The translations under genes and the position numbers were made by a program. A stretch of 7,117 nt of DNA from the NCBI GenBank assembly GCA_945889575.1, contig CAMDBY010000089.1, positions 1 to 7,117 of the forward strand, given 5' to 3'. Below the pieces are notes generated by a model. It searched no databases, was not told the origin of the DNA, and worked only from the letters and a program-made list of their open reading frames with translations. Numbering within the stretch: position 1 is the stretch's first letter; the number at the start of each line of letters is the position of its first letter. Below are positions 1 through 5,287 of this stretch, one piece after another. This DNA is from Bifidobacterium breve (GTDB taxonomy: Bacteria > Actinomycetota > Acidimicrobiia > Acidimicrobiales > Ilumatobacteraceae).

Positions 1-669
1 TCACGCCAGTTATTGCACCTACGTGCAGCCGAAGCGTCTGGCGAAGCAGCTCAAACGGGCACTGCAGAACTAGAAGGCCAACTGTACGACGAGAAGTTTT
101 TACTGAAGCGCGCCCTCCTTCGTGCAATCGACCATGGACATGCCACTCCTCCTGTCTTGCTGATTGACGAAATCGACCGTGCCGATGACGAGTTCGAGGC
201 ATATCTCTTAGAAGTCTTGTCAGATTTTCAAGTAACAGTTCCTGAAATCGGAACATTTCGCACTGACAACCCACCCATTGTGATTCTCACCTCAAACCGC
301 ACCCGCGATGTTCACGACGCATTAAAGCGTCGTTGTCTCTATCACTGGGTGGAACATCCATCGTTTGATCGTGAAGTCGAAATTGTGCGAATGCGCGTTC
401 CAGAAGCGAGCGAAGTTCTTGCTCGTCAAGTTGCAGGCGCAGTCGAAGCACTCCGCGCCATCAATCTGTACAAGCCTCCTGGGGTTGCAGAAACTATTGA
501 CTGGGCAGCAGCACTTGGCCGACTTGGCATCACAGAAATCGATGAAACAGTTCTCGACCGCACGCTCGGCACGGTGTTGAAATATCGCGAAGATCACAGT
601 CGTGTGCGCGATCACGGAATCGCTGGCGTTGTACAACAGGCATTCGACCGTGGCCTCCTTCACGGTTGA
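1..669 (+). CDS. coxD: CoxD-like MoxR-family AAA+ ATPase, 5'-truncated by the window edge
   Basis: The reading frame is open from base 1 to a TGA at 667-669, giving 222 visible residues of a protein that begins upstream. The ATP-binding P-loop (Walker A) is therefore outside the window. Visible AAA+ features are Walker B (VLLIDEID, about residues 52-59), a sensor-1 segment (ILTSN, about 95-99), an arginine-finger-like LKRRC (about 108-112) and a C-terminal helical part with KPPGVAETIDWA. The first residues, SRQLLHLRAAEA, match the stretch that follows the conserved tyrosine/tryptophan segment in CoxD-type MoxR ATPases. In the known CO dehydrogenase system, CoxD is an ATPase/chaperone needed to introduce sulfur and copper into the Mo active site. 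The following VWA gene (coxE) overlaps it by 20 bases, the usual MoxR-VWA pairing. MoxR ATPases for other enzymes look similar; the Cox assignment rests on the XdhC, MocA and CoxG neighbours. Confidence 0.9.
   Translation, partial: SRQLLHLRAAEASGEAAQTGTAELEGQLYDEKFLLKRALLRAIDHGHATPPVLLIDEIDRADDEFEAYLLEVLSDFQVTVPEIGTFRTDNPPIVILTSNRTRDVHDALKRRCLYHWVEHPSFDREVEIVRMRVPEASEVLARQVAGAVEALRAINLYKPPGVAETIDWAAALGRLGITEIDETVLDRTLGTVLKYREDHSRVRDHGIAGVVQQAFDRGLLHG
638..640 (+). promoter_or_regulatory. Likely Shine-Dalgarno core for coxE
   Basis: An AGG core (context caacaggc) lies 9 bases before the GTG at 650, inside the end of coxD. It is the best purine-rich element near the candidate starts and supports GTG 650 over GTG 602. 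The site is short, so the support is modest. Confidence 0.4.
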
Positions 670-1777
670 GTCAAACCCTGACCGACTCGCAGTCGGATTC
701 GCACGCGTTCTTCGCCGTCTCGATATTGCAACGCCACTTGATTCTGTTCTGACTTTTATCAACGCGTTGTCATTAGTCGGCATCGATGACCGTCAGTCTG
801 TGTACTGGGCAGGTCGTGCCACTCTGGTACGTCGCCCGGAAGACATTGCAATGTTTGACAAAGCATTCAATGTTTTTTGGGGACATCGAGAATCAGTAGA
901 AGCTGACGAAGAGGAACAACTGAAGGTCACACTTGCTCTGGACTCTGACGAAGAAGAAGGCAGTGCAGACGGAAACGCTGATGCATCAGACGACCCAACC
1001 ATCACGTTGCGATTCTCTGGCGTTGAAACTTTGCGTGACAAAGACTTTGCTGATTACTCGAATGACGAGATGCAACAAGCACAAATGTTCATGCAGTCAT
1101 TGCGCGTGGCTGGCCCTCCCCGCCCATCACTGCGCATGAAGCCAACCCGTTCACGTGGAAAGCGACCAGACATGCGCGCAACCGTACGTGCGTCTCTTGC
1201 TGCAAGCGGAGAGCCGATGCGCCGTCATTGGGTAGAAAAAGGTGACAAGCCACGACGCATTGTGTTCCTTCTCGACATCAGTGGCTCGATGGAGCCGTAT
1301 GCACGTGCGCTTGTTCGGTTCGTTCATGCAGGCGTTGCCGGTCGCCAGCGTGTTGAGGCGTTCACATTGGGCACTCGACTCACCCGCATTACGCGAGAAC
1401 TTTCTTCAAAAGATCCTGATCGTGCATTACGTGCCGCAGGTGAAAATGTGCGTGACTGGAGCGGTGGAACACGCCTCGGAGAGACATTGCGATTATTCAA
1501 TAACGAATGGGGCGTTCGCGGAATGGCCCGTGGGGCAATCGTTGTGGTGTTGTCCGATGGCTGGGATCGCGGAGACCCCATCGTGTTGGCCGAACAAATG
1601 GAACGCCTTCATCGTGTCGCATTTCGCATTGTGTGGGTGAACCCACTGAAAGTCACGCCGGGATATGCCCCACTTGCCCGAGGAATGGCAGCTGCGCTGC
1701 CGTATGTTGATGACTTCGTGGAGGGTCATTCTCTTGATGCCCTCGAGCAACTCACTAAGGTCATTAATCATGCGTGA
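650..1777 (+). CDS. coxE: CoxE-like VWA-domain protein
   Basis: This 375-residue protein is the von Willebrand factor A partner of the CoxD ATPase. In characterised Cox clusters CoxE acts with CoxD in maturation of the Mo/Cu centre in the cytoplasm. The N-terminal part carries the family segment DDRQSVYWAGRATLVRRPED. It is followed by a very acidic linker (about residues 83-115). The C-terminal VWA domain has a complete metal-ion-dependent adhesion site: DISGS at about 209-213, the Thr of SGGT at about 274 and the Asp of LSDG at about 303. There is no signal peptide or membrane segment. The frame is open further upstream to a GTG at 602, but I chose the GTG at 650. It gives a normal N-terminus (MASFTVESNPDRL), has AGG at 638-640 at a suitable distance, and limits the overlap with coxD to 20 bases. 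The stop overlaps the next gene by 8 bases. Confidence 0.9.
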   Translation: MASFTVESNPDRLAVGFARVLRRLDIATPLDSVLTFINALSLVGIDDRQSVYWAGRATLVRRPEDIAMFDKAFNVFWGHRESVEADEEEQLKVTLALDSDEEEGSADGNADASDDPTITLRFSGVETLRDKDFADYSNDEMQQAQMFMQSLRVAGPPRPSLRMKPTRSRGKRPDMRATVRASLAASGEPMRRHWVEKGDKPRRIVFLLDISGSMEPYARALVRFVHAGVAGRQRVEAFTLGTRLTRITRELSSKDPDRALRAAGENVRDWSGGTRLGETLRLFNNEWGVRGMARGAIVVVLSDGWDRGDPIVLAEQMERLHRVAFRIVWVNPLKVTPGYAPLARGMAAALPYVDDFVEGHSLDALEQLTKVINHA

Positions 1778-2087
1778 ACTTCTTTCCGACATCGATCGCT
1801 GGCAAACCGATGGTAAACGAGTCGCCATCGCACGCGTTGTTGACATTGAAGGCTCAGGTCCACGCGGGGCGGGCGCAGCAATGGCTGTCAATCAAGACGG
1901 TGAAGTCAGCGGGTCTGTCAGTGGTGGGTGCGTAGAAAGCGCTGTTGTCTCAGAAGCGTTGGCAATTCTTTCGGGTGAGCAGCCCAGCCGTGTTGTCACA
2001 TTTGGCTATTCAGATGATGAAGCGTTCGCTGTCGGTCTCACATGTGGTGGCATTATTCACCTCTTCATTCAGCCACTTGAATGGTGA
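1770..2087 (+). CDS. Short XdhC/CoxI-family protein (XdhC_CoxI domain only)
   Basis: This 105-residue protein consists essentially of one XdhC_CoxI domain. It carries the family signature SGSVSGGCVE (about residues 47-56, with the conserved Cys) and a C-terminal DDEAFAVGLTCGGIIHLF segment with the second conserved Cys. XdhC-family proteins bind molybdenum cofactor and support its sulfuration and insertion into xanthine-dehydrogenase-type enzymes; CoxF and CoxI are the counterparts in Cox clusters. Many actinobacterial XdhC proteins I recall are single chains of about 370-390 residues that contain this part plus the one encoded next, so this looks like the N-terminal third made as its own protein. 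The ATG at 1770 is preceded by AAGG at 1757-1760 and overlaps the coxE stop by 8 bases. The gene ends inside the next one, sharing ATGGTGA (2081-2087). Confidence 0.88.
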   Translation: MRELLSDIDRWQTDGKRVAIARVVDIEGSGPRGAGAAMAVNQDGEVSGSVSGGCVESAVVSEALAILSGEQPSRVVTFGYSDDEAFAVGLTCGGIIHLFIQPLEW

Positions 2088-2890
2088 CCATGGGTTCGTA
2101 CCAAACCTTTTCTGCGCATGTTCGCGACAATTCGCCTGTTGCTCTAGTCACTGTCATCGAAGGCCCGCATGTTGGCTCAACCATGGTCGTCACACCTGTT
2201 GGCATTGTCGGTGGCTCGCTCGGCAACTCAGACATTGACCGTGTCGTCGGTCGTGATGCATTGGGAGAGCTTGAAGCGGGCCGCACGTTGGTACGTCATT
2301 ACGGACCTCACGGTGAATCAACCCCAGAAGATCTCATTGATACAGAAACAGTACGTATCTTCATTGAGAGTTTTTCACCGCCACCACTGATGTGGATCTT
2401 TGGTGCAGTTGATTTCACAGCAGCCTTGGCTCGCGTTGCAAAAGTTCTTGGCTATCACGTCACCGTATGTGATGCGCGTGAAGTGTTTGCAACACGCCGT
2501 CGGTTTCCCATGGCAGACGACGTCAAAGTCACTTGGCCAACACCAATGTTTACAGAAAATGGCCACCGCTTATCGTCGCGTGATGCCGTATGTATTTTGA
2601 CGCACGACCCAAAGTTTGATGTACCAGCAATTCAAGGCGCGCTTGCAACGTCCGCCGGATACATCGGCGTGATGGGTAGCCGTAAAACCCATGCAAAACG
2701 TCTCGAACGAATGGCAGAAGTCGGAATCACTAGTGCAGCTGATTTAGCCCGTATTCATTCACCAATCGGCCTGGACCTCGGCGGCCGTACGCCTGAAGAA
2801 ACCGCTATTTCAATTGTGGGCGAAATTATCGCTACTCGTACCGGGCGTAATGCTTCACCCCTTGGCGCCAGCGACGGCGCAATTCACTAA
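2081..2890 (+). CDS. XdhC-family protein with C-terminal Rossmann (XdhC_C) domain
   Basis: This 269-residue protein is the second XdhC-family gene of the cluster. Residues about 17-75 resemble a divergent XdhC_CoxI half: SPVALVTVIEG, then GIVGGSLGN where the canonical domain has GSVSGGCVE, so the signature cysteine is missing. Residues about 104-255 form the Rossmann-type XdhC_C domain, with WIFGAVDFTAALARVAKVLG, VTVCDAREVF, ILTHDPKFD, YIGVMGSRKTHAKRLERM and HSPIGLDLGGRTPEETAISI. This agrees with a molybdenum cofactor maturation factor working with the preceding small protein. I chose ATG 2081, which overlaps the previous stop by 7 bases and suits translational coupling; ATG 2090 is an alternative. 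There is no clear ribosome-binding site. The stop is 3 bases from that of the convergent peptidase gene. Confidence 0.88.
   Translation: MVTMGSYQTFSAHVRDNSPVALVTVIEGPHVGSTMVVTPVGIVGGSLGNSDIDRVVGRDALGELEAGRTLVRHYGPHGESTPEDLIDTETVRIFIESFSPPPLMWIFGAVDFTAALARVAKVLGYHVTVCDAREVFATRRRFPMADDVKVTWPTPMFTENGHRLSSRDAVCILTHDPKFDVPAIQGALATSAGYIGVMGSRKTHAKRLERMAEVGITSAADLARIHSPIGLDLGGRTPEETAISIVGEIIATRTGRNASPLGASDGAIH
2862..2882. repeat. Small inverted repeat at the convergent gene junction
   Basis: GCGCC (2865-2869) and GGCGC (2876-2880) can pair around a 6-base loop. Two more T-A pairs are possible if G2864 is bulged. It lies in the last codons of the XdhC gene and just past the stop of the opposing peptidase gene, where a terminator for the minus transcript could sit. 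No T-run follows on either strand, so it is not a typical intrinsic terminator. Confidence 0.25.
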
Positions 2891-2893
2891 CTG

Positions 2894-3583
2894 CTACAAG
2901 CGGAACGTTGCAATATTGCTGGGGTTTGTCCATACAACACGTGCAGCTTGTTCAGCCGACATGATTTTAAATTTCACAAACTTGCCACCAAACGGTGCAT
3001 GAATCATTGCTAGTCCTGTACCGAGATATATCTGCACATGAGTTCCTTCGCCGGTGATGTCTCCCGCAATTGCATCTTCGCGGTCAACACGCATGCGGCG
3101 ATCAAGTTGTGACACAGCTTGACGAGGCATGTCGACGCCAGCAGTACGCCATGCAAACCACATCAGTCCTGAACAATCCATCTTGACGTACGAATCTTCT
3201 TTGCCCTCGAGATAGGGAACATCAAGTTGCGTGAGTGCCGACAACACAGCTATCTGATGGTCGCGGGGCGCACGTGACCATGCTCGATTCAGTTCAGTCG
3301 GGTCTAGCGAAAGACGTGTTGCAACGCCATCTGAAACAACACGGCGAGACACCAGATACGTAGGGTCTTCTTTATTCTCTGTACGCATGATGAGACTCAG
3401 GGCGTGAATGGCGTTAATCGAAATTTGAGGGCGTTGACGGATGCGCTCACCAGGCATCTGCATAGAGCGCGACGAAGCGTCTTTCCCGGTATTGCTTACT
3501 GCACTGGCTGGCCCGACAGAGAGAAATGCACTGAGAAGCCCTGTAACGGCTACCCCGCGCAGAAATGTGCCAACCCGTTTCAT
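2894..3583 (-). CDS. Secreted NlpC/P60-family cysteine peptidase
   Basis: This 229-residue protein begins with a signal peptide: basic MKRVGTFLRG, a hydrophobic core (about 11-24) and an ASA cleavage motif ending near residue 28. It should therefore act outside the membrane on peptidoglycan peptides, as NlpC/P60 enzymes do. The catalytic domain occupies about 112-229. It has the cysteine in MDCSGL (Cys137), a histidine in THVQIYLG (His182) and a third polar residue in MIHAP (His195). The usual tyrosine/tryptophan-glycine stretch before the cysteine is replaced by PYLEGKEDSYVK. Residues about 40-110 are not a domain I recognise. The ATG at 3583 fits the signal peptide, but no good Shine-Dalgarno precedes it. 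The gene sits in opposite orientation among molybdenum-enzyme maturation genes, 3 bases from one neighbour and 19 from the other. Nothing links it functionally to them. The substrate is unknown. Confidence 0.85.
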   Translation of the reverse strand: MKRVGTFLRGVAVTGLLSAFLSVGPASAVSNTGKDASSRSMQMPGERIRQRPQISINAIHALSLIMRTENKEDPTYLVSRRVVSDGVATRLSLDPTELNRAWSRAPRDHQIAVLSALTQLDVPYLEGKEDSYVKMDCSGLMWFAWRTAGVDMPRQAVSQLDRRMRVDREDAIAGDITGEGTHVQIYLGTGLAMIHAPFGGKFVKFKIMSAEQAARVVWTNPSNIATFRL

Positions 3584-3602
3584 TTCAGGCAGGCTATTAC
3601 GA
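3584..3602. promoter_or_regulatory. 19-base divergent spacer between nlpC-like and mocA-like genes
   Basis: This is the only non-coding stretch longer than 3 bases in the window and it separates two divergent start codons. It contains CAGGCAGG (3586-3593), whose AGG lies 9 bases before the ATG at 3603 and can serve as that gene's ribosome-binding site. It is too short for two full promoters, so promoter elements for each gene must extend into the coding start of the other. I could not identify convincing -35/-10 pairs on either strand. Confidence 0.5.
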
Positions 3603-4181
3603 ATGGAAGCACATCACAGCACCACCCTCGGAGTTCTTCTGGCTGCTGGCTCCGGCACACGCTTTTCAGGCCCTCAACACAAACTGCTGTCGCATATTGA
3701 CGGGCACTCAATCATCTCGCGTTCACTGTCCGCAATGACTGGTTCAGACCTTGATGGATTCATTGTTGTCTCAGGTGCTCTCGACCTCAGCAACCACATC
3801 GGCGACGTCGAGGTGGTCCACAATCCAGATTGGAAAACGGGTCAACGCAGTTCCGTGATCACAGCAGTGAAGTTCGCACGCAGTCACGGCTATGACGCCA
3901 TTGTTGTCGGATTAGCTGACCAACCATTTCTCACATCCGAGGCATGGAGCAATGTTGCGTCTTCAACTGCACCCATAGCGATTGCCGCATACAACGGCAC
4001 ACGTGGCAACCCTGTACGACTTCACTCAAGCGTCTGGGACATGTTTGAAGATCTCGACGCAGACCCAGATGCTGGGGCACGAAGTCTCATTCACCTGCAT
4101 CCCGAACTCGTTCGGGAAGTAGCCTGTGAAGGCAATTCAGCAGATATCGACACCACAGAGGATCTCGACACATGGACCTAA
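3603..4181 (+). CDS. mocA: MocA/MobA-like molybdenum cofactor nucleotidyltransferase
   Basis: This 192-residue protein is a one-domain NTP transferase of the MobA/MocA fold, near the usual length of 190-200. The nucleotide-binding loop LAAGSGTRFSG (about 13-23) is followed by the conserved lysine in QHKLL. Next come NPDWKTGQRSSV (about 74-85), the metal-binding VVGLADQPF (about 101-109), GTRGNPVRL (about 132-140), DAGARSLI and a terminal DIDTTEDLD. MocA joins CMP to molybdopterin to make the cytosine dinucleotide cofactor used by CO dehydrogenase and related hydroxylases. LAAG is MocA-like, where MobA has LAGG, but nucleotide choice cannot be proven from this. ATG 3603 is preceded by a usable AGG and puts the loop near the N-terminus; the frame opens further upstream into the divergent gene, which I reject. 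The stop overlaps coxG by 10 bases, so the two are probably one operon. Confidence 0.85.
   Translation: MEAHHSTTLGVLLAAGSGTRFSGPQHKLLSHIDGHSIISRSLSAMTGSDLDGFIVVSGALDLSNHIGDVEVVHNPDWKTGQRSSVITAVKFARSHGYDAIVVGLADQPFLTSEAWSNVASSTAPIAIAAYNGTRGNPVRLHSSVWDMFEDLDADPDAGARSLIHLHPELVREVACEGNSADIDTTEDLDTWT
4101..4116. repeat. Perfect 6-bp inverted repeat inside the mocA-like gene
   Basis: CCCGAA (4101-4106) and TTCGGG (4111-4116) pair perfectly around the four-base loop CTCG. It lies within codons for PELVRE, about 55 bases before the coxG start. No T-run follows. It may be incidental to codon choice. Confidence 0.4.
4157..4162 (+). promoter_or_regulatory. Shine-Dalgarno of coxG
   Basis: AGAGGA lies 9 bases before ATG 4172, within the end of the mocA-like gene. 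It is the clearest ribosome-binding site in the window and fixes the coxG start. Confidence 0.6.
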
Positions 4182-4795
4182 ATCATCAATTCACAGTTGC
4201 AGTTCCCGTTGAAGATGCATGGCGCATTCTCACAGACGTCGAGCGGATTGCTCCCTGCCTCCCTGGCGCCCAGTTGCAAGAAATTGAAGGCGACACGTAC
4301 CGCGGAATAGTCAAAGTCAAAGTCGGACCAATTCAGGCACAGTTCAAGGGCCAGGCAAATTTTGTTGAACGCGATGATGTTGCCCACAAAGTAGTACTCA
4401 AAGGCGAAGGACGCGACACCACAGGCAAGGGCAATGCGTCAGCACTTATTACTGCCGAGATGACTGCAGTCGACGCATCCAACACCTCTGTCACTGTCAA
4501 CACAGATCTTTCTGTCACAGGAAAAGTTGCGCAATTTGGTCGCGGTGCAATGGCAGACATCAGCGACAAGCTGCTTGCCCAGTTTGTTGTCAATCTGAAC
4601 ACTCTGATTGCAGAACAACCAGCCGCAGCAGCACCTGCAGCAGCGCCAGCACCAACAGAAGGTGTTCGCACCATCGAGAGCGCAGACGTTGCACCACTTA
4701 ATCTTCTCAGCGCAGCTGGTAGCCCTATTCTTAAGCGCGCCATACCTGTTGTCGTCGTTGTCGTTGCTGTTCTTGTGTGGCTTGCTGTTCGCTAA
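4172..4795 (+). CDS. coxG: CoxG: SRPBCC-domain protein with C-terminal membrane anchor
   Basis: This 207-residue protein has the standard CoxG layout. An SRPBCC (START-like) domain covers about residues 1-147, with PVEDAWRILTDVERIAPCLPGA, then VKVKVGPIQAQFKG, GEGRDTTGKG and the C-terminal helix around DISDKLLAQFVVNLN. An Ala/Pro linker (about 150-161) follows, then a single membrane helix at about 189-206 (IPVVVVVVAVLVWLAV). In characterised organisms CoxG recruits CO dehydrogenase to the cytoplasmic membrane, and in mycobacteria it is reported to bind menaquinone. The SRPBCC domain should therefore be cytoplasmic, tethered by its C-terminus. ATG 4172 has a strong AGAGGA at 4157-4162, 9 bases upstream, and overlaps the mocA-like stop by 10 bases. 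The DUF501 gene starts 3 bases after the stop, so cotranscription with the downstream housekeeping genes is likely. Confidence 0.92.
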   Translation: MDLNHQFTVAVPVEDAWRILTDVERIAPCLPGAQLQEIEGDTYRGIVKVKVGPIQAQFKGQANFVERDDVAHKVVLKGEGRDTTGKGNASALITAEMTAVDASNTSVTVNTDLSVTGKVAQFGRGAMADISDKLLAQFVVNLNTLIAEQPAAAAPAAAPAPTEGVRTIESADVAPLNLLSAAGSPILKRAIPVVVVVVAVLVWLAVR

Positions 4796-4798
4796 TTT

Positions 4799-5287
4799 AT
4801 GCAACTGCCTGGCGCTTCCCCTTCACCTGAAGATCTCGCCGCGGTCACTGCTCTGATTGGGCGTACTCCTCAAGGCGATTTTCGCGTTGTGGTTCGCTCT
4901 ACTGATGGTGCTCCTGTTGTTCTTATGAATGCCCCTCTGTTAGAAGACGGCACACCCATGCCAACGTTGTACTGGCTTGTCGGCGGTACAGAAGTTCATG
5001 CTGTCAGCACACTTGAAGCTGACGGCGGTGTTAACACAGTTGAAGCCATCATTGGTCTTGAAGCAATTGATGCCATTCATGTTCGTTATCAAGAACGACG
5101 CGACGCAATGATCCCCGCGACACATGAAGGGCCACGCCCATCAGCCGGAGTCGGTGGCACACGGCGTGGCGTTAAATGTCTGCACGCTCATTTTGCACAT
5201 TGGCTCGCGGGTGGCGATGACTCCGTTGGCAAATGGGTGGCACAACAACTCGACGAACGTGGCGTTACGTACGCACAGCCGTTATGA
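4799..5287 (+). CDS. DUF501-family protein
   Basis: This 162-residue protein belongs to the actinobacterial DUF501 family, whose function is unknown. Supporting features are GRTPQGDF near the N-terminus (about 21-28), the central APLLEDGTPMPTLYWL (about 45-60), TLEADGGV (about 71-78) and the family's C-terminal signature GGTRRGVKCLHAHFAHWLA (about 119-137, with Cys127 and His129). As I remember actinobacterial relatives, the segment after GRxPxG is usually RCPxG; here it reads RSTDG, so that cysteine is absent. No signal peptide or membrane segment is seen. ATG 4799 lies 3 bases after the coxG stop and has no recognisable ribosome-binding site. The gene ends in an ATGA overlap with ppx, the neighbour DUF501 genes typically have. 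The enolase and FtsB/DivIC genes often found just upstream are absent here. Confidence 0.85.
   Translation: MQLPGASPSPEDLAAVTALIGRTPQGDFRVVVRSTDGAPVVLMNAPLLEDGTPMPTLYWLVGGTEVHAVSTLEADGGVNTVEAIIGLEAIDAIHVRYQERRDAMIPATHEGPRPSAGVGGTRRGVKCLHAHFAHWLAGGDDSVGKWVAQQLDERGVTYAQPL

Noticed and set aside
602..649. Upstream GTG start for CoxE at 602
   Set aside because: The extra 16 residues lack family similarity and deepen the overlap with coxD to 68 bases. GTG 650 has better spacing to a purine-rich site.
322..783. A 153-codon minus-strand open frame across coxD and coxE
   Set aside because: Both plus-strand genes carry clear conserved motifs over this span, and the antisense product shows no recognisable domain.
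2070..2095. Programmed -1 frameshift joining the two XdhC genes
   Set aside because: No slippery heptamer is present, and the overlapping ATG and TGA give a simpler stop-restart explanation.
3441..3602. N-terminal extension of the MocA-like protein to the ATG at 3441
   Set aside because: It would overlap the signal peptide region of the divergent peptidase gene and place 54 unrelated residues before the nucleotide-binding loop, which is normally within the first 15 or so residues.
3594..3622. Possible promoter for the peptidase gene (TAATAG on the minus strand with an upstream GTGCTG)
   Set aside because: The -10 match is imperfect, the -35 match is poor, and the implied leader is only a few bases. 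Not strong enough to annotate.
4793..4798. TAATTT as a -10 element before DUF501
   Set aside because: It abuts the ATG directly, leaving no room for a transcription start, and there is no matching -35 element. It is the coxG stop codon plus the spacer.
4333..4804. Open frames of 121 and 136 codons on the minus strand across coxG
   Set aside because: They lie opposite a well-supported CoxG gene, have compositions typical of antisense reading, and show no family motifs.
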